Below are positions 49,781 to 60,300 of a stretch of DNA of 64,000 nt, piece after piece. The position numbers and the translations under genes are program-made. Source of the stretch: Salinimicrobium flavum (GTDB lineage Bacteria > Bacteroidota > Bacteroidia > Flavobacteriales > Flavobacteriaceae); assembly GCF_042684505.1 (NCBI RefSeq), contig NZ_JBHULT010000011.1, positions 42,923 through 106,922 on the forward strand, in the 5' to 3' direction. The stretch's first letter is position 1; each line of letters begins with the position of its first letter. The notes below the pieces were generated by a model, which made no database searches, was not told the DNA's origin, and worked only from the letters and a program-made list of their open reading frames with translations.

Positions 49781-50437
49781 TTAAATCAGGTCGAAGGAAA
49801 GGGCGTATTTCGTGAAATCATACTGGGTTGAGATCTCCAGTTTCTGTTTTATCGCCATGCGGTGTGAATTGACCGTATCTATAGAAATATTTAAAAGGGC
49901 AGAGATCTCACCCGAACTTTTTCCAAGAGCCACCAGCCGCAGAACCTGTTTAGCCCTTGTGCTGAGGCAGGAGAACTTTTTATAATTCTTTTTATAGAAG
50001 AAATTTTCGGCCAGTAATCTTTCTGCTTTTTGAGGCAGGTGTTGGAACTCACCAATAGGAAAAGCTGTGGTAACCGTGTGGGTGGGCCTGTTCTTTTCGT
50101 CAACATGGAAAACCCTCAGAGAGGAAGCATACCAAACATAATCTTTTTGTTCTTGCAACTGTACCTGGTGGAAAAAGGTATAGGTCTCCTCTAAGGCATC
50201 CTCCTGCAGCATTTTTGTAAGGGCCTGGAGATAATCTTCCATGAAATCCTTATTAAGGAACTTCTTCTGGTAATCTTCCCCCACTTCAATAAGTTCCTCC
50301 AGGGAAATTCCCAGAAGCTCAAGACCATTAGAGGTCATAAATTTAGGGGAAAAGCCGTCGATTTCATGTATCACTACCACCCCGGGCATTTTCTCTGCCA
50401 TGGGTGCAAACTCCTTGATTTTTTCCTGAACTGTCAT
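49781..50437 (-). CDS. PAS-like LuxR-type transcriptional regulator (copy 2)
   Basis: A 218-residue paralogue of the previous protein, with a PAS-like domain (PGVVVIHEIDGFSPKFMTSNGLELLGI, in part) and LuxR HTH (STRAKQVLRLVALGKSSGEISALL and DTVNSHRMAIKQKLEI). The two genes are in the same direction and 129 bases apart, each with its own start region, so they probably arose by tandem duplication. Such regulators are often expanded in Flavobacteriaceae. Confidence 0.88.
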   Translation of the reverse strand: MTVQEKIKEFAPMAEKMPGVVVIHEIDGFSPKFMTSNGLELLGISLEELIEVGEDYQKKFLNKDFMEDYLQALTKMLQEDALEETYTFFHQVQLQEQKDYVWYASSLRVFHVDEKNRPTHTVTTAFPIGEFQHLPQKAERLLAENFFYKKNYKKFSCLSTRAKQVLRLVALGKSSGEISALLNISIDTVNSHRMAIKQKLEISTQYDFTKYALSFDLI

Positions 50438-50563
50438 ACAAAAGACAAATTAAAGAAATCCATCCCTAATCTCCTTCCCTACAGGCATGATTCTGGTACC
50501 GGATGATGTCCAGGACAAGAGGTTAAGTAAGGGATGGTGAAAAATAATTTATGAACCTCTAAT

Positions 50564-51244
50564 TTACTCCAGCATTTTGATCAGTTCTTTGGCTGCTTTT
50601 TCTGCCGATGCAGGATTCTGTCCCGTGATAAGTTTTCCCGAAACCTTTACTTTTGAAGTAAAAGGTATGGTAGCCGATTTATAATTGGCTCCCAGTGTTT
50701 TCAACCTGTCCTCAAGACTAAAGGGAATATTATCCCTCAAGCCTACCATTTTTTCTTCGGCATTTGAAAAACCTGTGACCTCTTTTCCCTGCAGAATAGC
50801 AGGTTCCTTGGTTGCCGCCTTTAAAAGTCCTGCAGGACCGTGGCAAATGGCTGCGATAGGTTTATCTTGATTGAAAAAATCTACTACCAGGTTGGCATTG
50901 GTTTCATCTTCGGCCAGGTCTGTCATTGGCCCGTGTCCCCCCGGAAAGAAAACGGCATCAAAATCCCCGGCCTTTACTTCAGAAAGTGGGAGGGTGAATT
51001 CAAAATCCTTTTGTGCCTTCTCGTCCTTATTGAACCTGCGGTTCGAAGAAGTTATATTTTCAGTAAGCTTGCTCCTGGGATCTACGGGTGGTTTCCCGCC
51101 CTTTGGACTGGCAAGGGTCACTTCATATCCTTTATCAAGAAATTCATAATAGGGATCTGTGAATTCCCCCAACCAAACCCCGGTCTTGTCGCTGGTATTC
51201 ACAAGTTCACTACTGGAGGTAAGTATCATCAATATTTTTTTCAT
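50564..51244 (-). CDS. DJ-1/PfpI family protein (class I glutamine amidotransferase-like)
   Basis: A 226-residue protein of the DJ-1/PfpI superfamily, in the Hsp31-like branch. The nucleophilic Cys is in IAAICHGPAGLL (about 130-141), and the preceding acidic residue is in VFFPGGHGPMTDL. Members act as chaperones or glyoxalase-type enzymes under stress. A degenerate copy of the island operator lies upstream (TAATAAATGTCC at 51326), 34 bp from a weak -7-like TATTTTAT box. Confidence 0.88.
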   Translation of the reverse strand: MKKILMILTSSSELVNTSDKTGVWLGEFTDPYYEFLDKGYEVTLASPKGGKPPVDPRSKLTENITSSNRRFNKDEKAQKDFEFTLPLSEVKAGDFDAVFFPGGHGPMTDLAEDETNANLVVDFFNQDKPIAAICHGPAGLLKAATKEPAILQGKEVTGFSNAEEKMVGLRDNIPFSLEDRLKTLGANYKSATIPFTSKVKVSGKLITGQNPASAEKAAKELIKMLE

Positions 51245-51340
51245 GGCTTTTCTTTTAGTATTTCCATTTAAGTTAAGCCATTGTCAGTAAAGGATAAAAT
51301 ACTGCTGGAAACTTTATTATATTATTAATAAATGTCCCGG

Positions 51341-54300
51341 TTATTTTATTTCCAGCGAACTATATCCCTGCCCGTTCCTTTTTAGCTGGATCTGGGTTGC
51401 GATCCTTTCCTTCAGCGAATCTACATGGCTAATTATTCCTATGGTCTTTGAAGATTCTGCCTGTAATTTTTCGAGGGTATCCAGCGTTTGATCAAGGGTT
51501 TCAGGATCAAGGGTGCCAAAACCTTCATCGATGAACAGACTGTTGATCTCCACATTTCTGGAGGCCAGGTCAGAGAGGGCGAGAGCCATGGAAAGACTCA
51601 GGATAAAAGTTTCCCCACCCGAGAGCGTTTTGACAGACCTTCTTTGGCCTCCCATATGCTCATCAATAGCTACCAGTCCGTCATCTTCATCCCCTTCCGG
51701 TTTATCGATAAGGTAGCGGTCACTAAGATCTTTAAGCCGCACATTGGCCAGCTGCAGTAACTGCGACAGGCTAAGGTCCTGTGCAAAATCGTTGAATTTT
51801 TTACCTGTTGCATCTCCAATAAGGTGGTTCAGTAATTCCCAACGCCTTATGCCTTTTTTCACGCCTGCCAGTTCCTTTTCTATGGCCGCAATTGCAGTTC
51901 TCCGCTCGGAATCGTTACGCTGCCTTCTTCTTAATTCCTCACATTCCCCGCTAATCTCTTCAAGTTGTTTTTTGGTAGTAGACATTTTTTCATTCAATAC
52001 CTCGGCTGTTTCTTCTACGTCTTTCTCTTTAAGAACTGTGAGTTGGTCCCTCAGTGTTTTTAAAGAAGCTTCGATTTGCTCTTTTTGAGAGGTGAGAGCT
52101 CCCCGTTCTTTTCTAAGTTCCTGATATTCTGTTTCAAGAAGGAGCCTTAGCAGTGCATCCCTGATCTCCTTACAGTCAATTTTTGAAATCTTCGGTTGCA
52201 ACAACTTTTCTGCCTTCTCCAGGTCTGCCGATTTTCCTTCCAGTTTGGTACTAAGCTCGCTGTACAATTTGGCTAAAGAACTCTTTTGATGTTGCAGTCC
52301 CGTCCAGGATTTTTGTAAGTCAAGACAATCGGTGTCAATATCATTCCCGGTGTAGAGGCTGTCAAGCTCTGCCTTGATCTTTTTACCATGTAGCAGTACA
52401 TCCTTGATTTCTGAAATAATGGGAATTCCATTGAGTATGGCTGTATGTTTCCGCTTTTCCTGTTCAAATTTCTCCAATAACTGCAGTTTTTCCTCCCTGA
52501 TGCTGCAAAATTGCTCCCAGTTTTCTTCGGAAGGGTTCAGTTTTGAAAAATGCTCCTCAAAATCTATTTTTTTAGCCTGGAGTTCCCGTTGCTTTTCTCC
52601 CAGTTCCTTTTGAACTGCGGCAAGTCTTTTTCGATAATGCCCAAGGGTGGTGCTTAATCCTGTGACCCGCCTTTCCAGTTGATCCAAACTGCTTTGTGTG
52701 GCCGAAATCTCTTCCTGAAGCTTATCATTTTTTGGCGGAAGCCCGGTCGCATAGGGATGTTCCTGGGAACCGCATAAAGGGCAGGGTTCCCCGGCATGTA
52801 ATTTATGGCGAAGTTCCTCGAAATTGGCCTTAAGGATTTCATTGTCCCGTTGCAACTGCAGGTTCTTAAGATCCTTTCGTAAAAGTTCTGCTTTACTGCT
52901 GATCTGTTTTATTTGCTCCGGAAATTCTTCCACCTCCGGAAGCAGATTCTTCTCTTCCTGTCGTGCCTTTTCAATGGCTTCAGAAAGATTTTTAATAACT
53001 GATGCTTTCTGCTGGGCACGTCTTCCCAGCTGTATGACCTGCCGAAGCCTGCTTTTTTCGGTTTCAGGATTTTCAAGGTCTACATCCCCCAACTGTTCCC
53101 TTAACTCCTGAAGGTTTCTCTCTCCCGTAGTTTTCATTTCTTTCAGCTTCAGCTCTTCAGATTCCAGATCACCGTTCAGCATGAAAGGCACCTCCCTGAC
53201 TTCAGCATGAAATCTTTCCTTCAGGTTATCATATTTGCTAAGCTTTTCTTCCCTTTGATGCTGCAGCTTCCTTACATTCCTTGAAAATTCCTGCAGACTG
53301 GTTTCAATTTTCCCTGTTTCAGGCTCCTTTTTAAGGAAGCTTTTTATGTTCTCCAGGCAGGAATTGATCCCCTGCAGGTTTCCCTGCTCCTCCCGGGCAT
53401 GTGCGGTCAAGTCCTCTCTTAATTCACGACAGGACCTGTCAAGGTTTTGCCAAGACCTTAGATCTTCAGCGAAGACCTGCACCTGCTCGTGCTTTCGTAA
53501 CTTTTCCAGGTATTTATTTTCGAACTCCTGTATACGTTCGGCAGCAGATCGCTGCAGGTTTTCCTTTTCAAAAATTTGCCGGGCCTGCTCATTGATATTT
53601 TTCTTTAGCTGAAGTCGCCTGTCCAGCTGTTCCAGTTCTTTCCCGAGGGGCGTGCAAGCAGTGGTTTTTTCGGCCAGGTCTTTCTTCAACTGCTCCAGGA
53701 CTTCCTTCTCTAAAAGGTCTTTTTGGAGCACACTTATTTCTCTCTGCCGGTCTTCAATTTCAGCATTTACCTGCTTGAATTTCTGAAAAGCTTTCACCCC
53801 CATTTGGCGGTAAATTCCCGTGCCGGTGATCTTTTCCAGCAGCTCACCTCTTTCCTTTTTTTCAGCCTTTAATAACTGTGCAAATTCTCCCTGGGCCAGA
53901 AGCACTGCTTTGATGAATTGCTCGTAAGAAAGACCTATCAATTCCTCATTTTTGGAGGGTACTTCAGATTTCTTGAGATCCAGGAGATTCCCGGTATTCA
54001 GATCGGAAATTTCCATCTCGTGATCTCTGAGAGTCCCGGTGCGTGCAGTAGAAATCCCCCATTTTGACGAATATTTCCCGGTTTTGGTCTCGTAGGTGAT
54101 TTTCGCGAAAGCTTCTTTTTGATTGCGCGTAAGGACAGCTCCGAATTTCAGGATGTCGGTTTTCGACAGGGTTCTGTTTCCCGGCATACGCGGTATGCGG
54201 TTGAACAATGCCAATGAAATGACATCCAGAATGGTACTCTTCCCGCTTCCCGTAGGACCGGTGATGGCAAAGAGGGAACTAACCGTAAAGGGAGCCTTTG

Positions 54301-54367
54301 AAAAATCAATTTCGTGGGTTCCCTTGAGGGAATTTATGTTCTGAAATTCAATTTTCAAGATCTTCAT
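51341..54367 (-). CDS. sbcC: Exonuclease subunit SbcC (Rad50-like)
   Basis: A 1008-residue SMC-like ATPase that with SbcD forms a nuclease cutting hairpins and blocked DNA ends. Walker A is GPTGSGKST (37-45), the zinc hook is CPLC (C529 and C532) midway between two long coiled coils, and the C-terminus has the ABC signature TLSGGETFILSLSMALALSDL (TLSGGETF is the key part) and Walker B LFIDEGFGTLD. It overlaps the sbcD stop by four bases, typical of coupled sbcDC translation. Confidence 0.95.
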   Translation of the reverse strand: MKILKIEFQNINSLKGTHEIDFSKAPFTVSSLFAITGPTGSGKSTILDVISLALFNRIPRMPGNRTLSKTDILKFGAVLTRNQKEAFAKITYETKTGKYSSKWGISTARTGTLRDHEMEISDLNTGNLLDLKKSEVPSKNEELIGLSYEQFIKAVLLAQGEFAQLLKAEKKERGELLEKITGTGIYRQMGVKAFQKFKQVNAEIEDRQREISVLQKDLLEKEVLEQLKKDLAEKTTACTPLGKELEQLDRRLQLKKNINEQARQIFEKENLQRSAAERIQEFENKYLEKLRKHEQVQVFAEDLRSWQNLDRSCRELREDLTAHAREEQGNLQGINSCLENIKSFLKKEPETGKIETSLQEFSRNVRKLQHQREEKLSKYDNLKERFHAEVREVPFMLNGDLESEELKLKEMKTTGERNLQELREQLGDVDLENPETEKSRLRQVIQLGRRAQQKASVIKNLSEAIEKARQEEKNLLPEVEEFPEQIKQISSKAELLRKDLKNLQLQRDNEILKANFEELRHKLHAGEPCPLCGSQEHPYATGLPPKNDKLQEEISATQSSLDQLERRVTGLSTTLGHYRKRLAAVQKELGEKQRELQAKKIDFEEHFSKLNPSEENWEQFCSIREEKLQLLEKFEQEKRKHTAILNGIPIISEIKDVLLHGKKIKAELDSLYTGNDIDTDCLDLQKSWTGLQHQKSSLAKLYSELSTKLEGKSADLEKAEKLLQPKISKIDCKEIRDALLRLLLETEYQELRKERGALTSQKEQIEASLKTLRDQLTVLKEKDVEETAEVLNEKMSTTKKQLEEISGECEELRRRQRNDSERRTAIAAIEKELAGVKKGIRRWELLNHLIGDATGKKFNDFAQDLSLSQLLQLANVRLKDLSDRYLIDKPEGDEDDGLVAIDEHMGGQRRSVKTLSGGETFILSLSMALALSDLASRNVEINSLFIDEGFGTLDPETLDQTLDTLEKLQAESSKTIGIISHVDSLKERIATQIQLKRNGQGYSSLEIK

Positions 54368-55587
54368 AATGCTGTGTTTTCATCCCGCTGTACTTCTTCC
54401 AGGAGTTCGTCAAAGGCAGCCACTATTTCCTGTCGGACTTCCGGGTCGTATTCATGCTCTTTTATAAGTTCCAGGAAAACTTCCTTAGGTTGCAGATCCT
54501 GTAATTGCTGATCTTCACCAAAAGAGCGGGAAACACCCATTGCCTGATTTTCAAAGCTTGCGCGGTGTTTTATGATCCTGTAGCCTTCCTGTTGAAACGC
54601 TGAGACCATCTCATCAAGAGCATAAAGTTTAAGGGCATCATACTGTTCTTCCTTCAGTTCAACTTCGACAAGACTTTCCAGATGCTTTTTTTCCTGCAGC
54701 CCTTCTAATTTGAAAATGAGCTCTTCAAGATTTCCCGTCACCTTCAGCAATGACCTGAAAGAGGGTACAGGAATGCTTTTCGGCTCCCAACCATCTAAAG
54801 AATCGATCAACAGGACCCTTTTTTCATCCCTTCGTTCGCTAAACGACAGGGGCAAGGGGGAGCCACTGTAAAATGCAGGCACTGCAGCCGCCACTCTTTG
54901 CGGTTTATGTATATGTCCCAGGGCAATGTAATTGAAGTAACTGCCAAAACGGGAAGCCTCAAAAGCTGCCAGGTTCCCTATCTGGATTTCCCTTTCACTC
55001 TCTGAAGTTTCTATCCCGGCCGTAAAGAGATGGCCCATAGCTATTGCGGGAACAGTCGGGAATTTTGCTGCACAAATTTCTGAAGCTTTAAAAAAGGTAT
55101 TCTGGATGCCTGTTTTTAGAGCTTCCAGACGGTCTTCATAAGTGTTCCCGTCTTCTGCGCGGCGCAGATCGGCCTCGCGGAGGTAGGGAAGAGCGGCGAT
55201 CACTACTTCGGGCTGGGTGTTTTTTCCCGGAATCGGGATGATCAAATCCTCCATATTTTCAGGAAGCCCCCCAATAATGTGAATATCCAATTCCCTCAGG
55301 ATCTCTTTTGGGGCATCAAGCATGGCAGGGGAATCGTGGTTACCCCCGGTAAGTATAATGCTGCAATCAAAACGCTTCAATTTTATTAAAGCTCTGTAGT
55401 ACTGGGCGCGAGCCTCAGAAGATGGATTAGCGAGATCAAAAATATCCCCGGAAACCAGCAGGACATCCACCTGTTGCTCCTCAATTATCCTGCACAGCCA
55501 GTTGGTGAAGAGATCAAAATCTTCGGAAAGATCAGTCTTATGTAGTTTTTTCCCGATGTGCCAGTCGGCGGTATGGAGAATTTTCAT
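54364..55587 (-). CDS. sbcD: Exonuclease subunit SbcD (Mre11-like)
   Basis: A 407-residue calcineurin-like phosphoesterase, the nuclease part of SbcCD. Motifs in order: HTADWHIGKKLH (4-15), VSGDIFD (about 45-51), TGGNHDSPAM (about 80-89), GHLFTAG and ALGHIHKPQ (about 222-230). The C-terminal capping domain binds SbcC. It is the first gene of the sbcDC unit. Confidence 0.95.
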   Translation of the reverse strand: MKILHTADWHIGKKLHKTDLSEDFDLFTNWLCRIIEEQQVDVLLVSGDIFDLANPSSEARAQYYRALIKLKRFDCSIILTGGNHDSPAMLDAPKEILRELDIHIIGGLPENMEDLIIPIPGKNTQPEVVIAALPYLREADLRRAEDGNTYEDRLEALKTGIQNTFFKASEICAAKFPTVPAIAMGHLFTAGIETSESEREIQIGNLAAFEASRFGSYFNYIALGHIHKPQRVAAAVPAFYSGSPLPLSFSERRDEKRVLLIDSLDGWEPKSIPVPSFRSLLKVTGNLEELIFKLEGLQEKKHLESLVEVELKEEQYDALKLYALDEMVSAFQQEGYRIIKHRASFENQAMGVSRSFGEDQQLQDLQPKEVFLELIKEHEYDPEVRQEIVAAFDELLEEVQRDENTAL

Positions 55588-55689
55588 TTTCTGTTTTTTT
55601 TGGAGAGCCTGGGTCGGCTTCGAAAGTAATATTATTACCTCTCTATAGCAAAATTATAATACCCTGGCGACAGAAGATGTCGTTATAAA

Positions 55690-55724
55690 AAAGGTTACCA
55701 AAAATAGCTTTTTTGGTAACCTTT
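55690..55724. terminator. Perfect 15-bp hairpin terminator before sbcD
   Basis: AAAGGTTACCAAAAA (55690-55704) is exactly complementary to 55710-55724 around a five-base loop, with T runs on the minus strand. It ends the transcript of the gene at 55807-57099, 82 bases past its stop. Confidence 0.85.
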
Positions 55725-55806
55725 GTGGTTTTCCTGTTCAGGATCAAAGCAATCCTGTATTGAAATTATTTTTCCGAAGCAATAGATCAGAAGATAGGGT
55801 GGTTTC

Positions 55807-57099
55807 TCAAAGTTGATTATTTTCCTCCAGGTTCTTTCTTATCTTATCTATAGCCTTTTCAATGGATTCATCGGGTTCTATGATATTGTTTTCCCCCCAG
55901 AAGGCTACATCTGCAAATCCTGAAACATCATCGATCATAACGATGTTAGGATTTATATAGTTTTCATCTCTTTTAAATTTCCCTTCTGCCGGCTGCCAGT
56001 CGGTCACTGCCAGTTCACTGTTCACCCGGTAACGGGAATTGAACAGCCGGCGCTTCCAGTTCACCACAAACTCGAGGTCGGTCTTCCCGTAACCGAAATA
56101 CCAACGGCCATCCCTTTCACGATATTCAATATCATAATGTACTGAAATAGGATAGACCTTGGTGCCTCCGGGTTTTTTCTTGACAAAAAGAGCTGTGGCT
56201 GCTGCCCGGTTATCTACATTGAGATTAAAAGACCCCTTTACGAGAGTGAAATTTTCAGCATCGATATAAAGTTTCCCGAAGTACCACGGGTAATCCTTTG
56301 CCAACTCTTCAAAATTCACCACATAAAGATAGCGGTCATTGATCCTGGTGGGAGGATCAAAACTGAATTTATAGTTATTCAAACCCTCATTCCTGAACAT
56401 GAAATCGGGGTTTTTCATGAGATCGATATTCACCGTATTATAGGGTCCCCCCCTTAATTTAAGGGCAAGGGTATCCAGGCGGTCATAGTCTGCCGTCTTA
56501 CGGGCTTTAATTAGCGATATTTTATCACTAACAGTGTTGCTGTAAGGGGTTTTGTGTATGGTCACCACCGCTTCAGAAAGAGATACATTTTTTCTGCCTC
56601 TTTTGATGGTTTCGCGGTAAAAGGCCGTCATGTCAAGAGATTCTGTGAAATAATTACTTCCACGGTTCCGCAGCATATTTTTTACCACTGCCTGCGGATC
56701 TGTATAGGTGAAAATAGCCACTTCAGATAATTCTTCCATGGATTCATCCAACTCTACTACCACGTCATCTCCTCTGAAATAATCCAGGGGTAAGGTTTTG
56801 CTTCGGTATCCAAGGTGTGACACGGTCACCGTGACGTCTGTGAGGTTATCGGGGACTTTTAAAGAAAATTCCCCGTCGTTATTGGTCACCGTTGAAATAT
56901 TCGTGCCGTTGACAGAAAGATAAGCAGAGGCAAGCGGTTGCCCGTTACGGCTGCTAACTACTTTTCCGAAGTATTCAGCGCGAATAATATCCTTTGTTGT
57001 AAGATCAGGAAAATTCTCTGCTGAAAGTGATACTGGAAGCGCGACAAATATCATCAGCAGGATAAGTATAAGTCTGCGGGTATGGTTTATTTTTTTCAT
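55807..57099 (-). CDS. Secreted carboxypeptidase-regulatory-like protein
   Basis: A 430-residue exported protein. The signal peptide (RRLILILLMIFVALPVSLSA) is followed by a CarboxypepD-regulatory-like beta-sandwich (about 42-118: GKVVSSRNGQPLASAYLSVNGTN in part, then the DGEFSLKVP signature). The C-terminal part (about 130-430) is uncharacterised, with the PQAVVKNMLRNRGSNYF segment common in Bacteroidota proteins of this kind. It is probably periplasmic or outer-membrane associated, and no SusC/D partner is nearby. Confidence 0.82.
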   Translation of the reverse strand: MKKINHTRRLILILLMIFVALPVSLSAENFPDLTTKDIIRAEYFGKVVSSRNGQPLASAYLSVNGTNISTVTNNDGEFSLKVPDNLTDVTVTVSHLGYRSKTLPLDYFRGDDVVVELDESMEELSEVAIFTYTDPQAVVKNMLRNRGSNYFTESLDMTAFYRETIKRGRKNVSLSEAVVTIHKTPYSNTVSDKISLIKARKTADYDRLDTLALKLRGGPYNTVNIDLMKNPDFMFRNEGLNNYKFSFDPPTRINDRYLYVVNFEELAKDYPWYFGKLYIDAENFTLVKGSFNLNVDNRAAATALFVKKKPGGTKVYPISVHYDIEYRERDGRWYFGYGKTDLEFVVNWKRRLFNSRYRVNSELAVTDWQPAEGKFKRDENYINPNIVMIDDVSGFADVAFWGENNIIEPDESIEKAIDKIRKNLEENNQL

Positions 57100-57222
57100 G
57101 GCAGATGTGTTAAAGGTAGCCTCTCTAAGATACTGAATTTAAGTTATTTTTAAAAATCCAATTTCCGGAAATATTTTGGCACCTCCTGAAGGCCTGTTCT
57201 GAGTTATTGAATAGGTACTCAG

Positions 57223-57265
57223 ATAAATATATGTTGCCGCAATGATTTTTTTAACATATATTTAT
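57223..57265 (+). promoter_or_regulatory. 13-bp inverted repeat overlapping the sensor-kinase promoter
   Basis: ATAAATATATGTT (57223-57235) and its exact complement (57253-57265) flank a 17-base spacer, 42 bases before the sensor gene. The right arm contains TATATTTA, a candidate -7 box, so a bound protein there, perhaps the cognate response regulator, could control the two-component system. No poly-T follows, so it is not a terminator. Confidence 0.5.
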
Positions 57266-57306
57266 AGAGATCCAAAATCCCCCTATATGATCTAAAAAAT
57301 GTAAGT

Positions 57307-60300
57307 ATGGGCGGACGTTTACTATTCTTATTATTTTTTCTCTCCTTAACTACGGCGCTGGCCCAAAAGCCTTCCTATGACTTTAAGAATATTACCATCA
57401 ATGACGGTTTGTCACAGAACAGCGTGGTTGCCATTGCAGAAGACGATTATGGTTTTATGTGGTTTGCGACCCAGGACGGGCTCAACCGATTTGACGGTCG
57501 GGATTTCGTAATATTTCCACGGACTTTTGACGATATTACTTCCCCCACTAATTCCCAGACGGGAAAACTGGTTGCCAGGGGAAAGGAATTGTGGCTCATT
57601 AAAAAAGGGGGAGAGATAGAGATATTTGATCTTGCGACAGAAGAATTTCGCCCATTTCTCCTTCCGGAAAAACAGGAAAACCTGCAGTCTCCGGTAACTT
57701 ACCTTTATTTCGACACCCGGGATGATCTGTGGTTGGGAACCTCAGGCAAGGGGCTGTATAAAATTGACCGGAAAACAAATAATGTTACCCGGTATCACCG
57801 GGATGCAACCAACCAATTCTCCCTTTCCGGCAACCGGGTGCGTTCTGTTTTCCAGGATTCTTCCGGAGATATATGGATCATGACCTATAAAGGCCTGAAC
57901 AGATTAGGGAAAGCAGGAAACAGGCAATATCTTCCCGGGGTAAATGCCAATATTTTAAAGGAGGATAAGGACGGAAAACTTTGGTTAGGCACCTTTGGAA
58001 AGGGCATTTTTACCAGGGCTAAAGATTCCGCTTCATTTTCCCCTTTTCAGGGATACCCGAAACACCCCATTCCGAAAGATCTCATAGTAGAGAGTTTGCT
58101 GACAGAAGAGGATGGAAAAGTATGGGTAGGAACTTATGGGAATGGTCTGTTCATCATTAATACTAATGAAAAAACTATAGTTCATCTCCTTCCCGAAAGA
58201 AGAAATCCCTTTTCCCTGGGATTCCAGGATGTACTTTCTATTGAAAAGGACAGGAATGGTGGGATTTGGATTGGGACTGACGGGGGTGGGGTGAGTTATT
58301 ACAATCTTCATTTTAATATTTTCAACCGGCTGACAGATCAGGATGTGCAGGAAAATATAGCTATTGAACAGATAAGGGCTGTCACCACAGATGATGACGG
58401 ATTTGTTTGGTTGGGGACTTCGGGAAATGGCCTCACTAGTTTTTTACCCGCAGAAAATGAGTTCCAAACCTTCCATTTCAAACCGTTTAAAAGCGGCATC
58501 AGTAATTATGACAGGGTAGTTTCCCTACTTTCAGATGACGAAGGTGACCTGTGGATAGGAACCCAGGGGAACGGCTTAATGCTCAAAGACCGCGGTACAG
58601 GAGAGCTGAAAAAATGGTTTTTTTCTGAAGCAGGCACCGCTTCAGAAAGGATCCCGGACAATACCATATGGACGCTTACTCATGCCGAAAATAACCGGGT
58701 ATGGGCAGGCACCAGAAATGCGGGCCTACTACTAATTGATAAGGAAGAAGGGTTAATTTCCCAATATTTACCGGAACCTGCCTCAAATTTGGGTTCACAG
58801 AACAACATCAGGAGTGTGGAACAGCTCAATGATTCTATTCTTGCCCTGGGACTCGAACAAAATGGGATTAGGTTATTGAACACCTGTACCGGCAAATTTA
58901 AAGAGGTAACCAACCTTTTTATTGAGCAAACCATTGAAGATGAATACGGGATCAAATGTCTATTTTTTGAATCGGGATTTCTTTGGGCCGGCACAGCCGG
59001 AAGGGGTATCCTTATCATTCATCTGGAGTCAGGAAATACTCAATTGCTGGATGCTTCAGAGGATCTGCCCAATAATATGATCTATGGGATCCTTGCTGAG
59101 GGAAAGAATGCAGTTTGGGTGAGCAGTAACCGGGGCATCTTCAGAATTGATCACCACGTTGATATGGACGAGGTTCAGGTGACCGGGATTTATCCTTTTA
59201 CCGTGGAAGACGGCTTACAAAGCAATGAGTTCAATACCGGGGCGTTCCATAAAGCAGAGGACGGAACCCTCTATTTTGGAGGGATCAACGGGTTGAACTT
59301 CTTTGATCCGAATAAAATATCCCATTCTCGCAGAACAGGACCGGTGGTATTAACCGGGGTGATGGTGGGCAACAAACCTCTGGAAACAGATACCCTAATC
59401 ACTTATAAAGATCACATACGGTTACCCTATTCTGAGAATTCCCTTTCTTTTAATTATACGGTCATTGATTTTTTATCTCCCCAAAAAATGAATTATCAAT
59501 ACCGACTGACCGGATATGATGACAACTGGATAGATGCGGGTTCGCGGCAATATTCAGCTTATACCAATTTACCCCCGGGGGAATATGATTTTCAGGTCAA
59601 ACTGGCCGGGGAGGAGTTGGCTGAAGCTCAAACCGCCAGCCTGGGCATTACCATTACGGGACCTTTCTGGTTGCGATGGTGGTTCATTGTCATGGTAATT
59701 TTGATCATTGCAACTCTTTTATATGCTTTCTATCGCTACAGGATCAACCAGTTGCTGGAAGTGCAGCGCGTGAAAAATACTATTTCTGCCGATCTGCATG
59801 ATGATCTGGGTTCCCGGCTTACCAGTATCCATTTTTTATCGGCTGTATCCAAAAAGAAAATTTTAATGAATGAAGATGCCAAAGCCTGTCTCCAAAGAAT
59901 AGATGAAGAGGTGATGGCTTCAGCCGAAGCTTTGAACGAGATCGTATGGAATATTAAAATGAATGATGAAAGCCTGGAAGATATTGTGGCAAAAATGAGA
60001 AGGTACGCAGGGGAGGCACTTGACGGGGCCGGTTTAAATTACAAAGTGACAATAGAGGATGACTTTACCGGTAAGAAAATGGGGATGCAGGAGCGCAGGG
60101 AACTTTTCCTTATTTATAAGGAATTACTGAATAATATAAGAAAACACGCAGCTGCAGAAACGGTGGACATAGAGATCGCCATAAAGGAGGAAATGTTCTA
60201 TTTAGCCGTTGGAGATGATGGAAAAGGTTTTAACCCTGACGGAGAAACCGACCGGAATGGGATTCGAAATTCCAGGGAAAGGGTAAGAAAATGGAATGGC

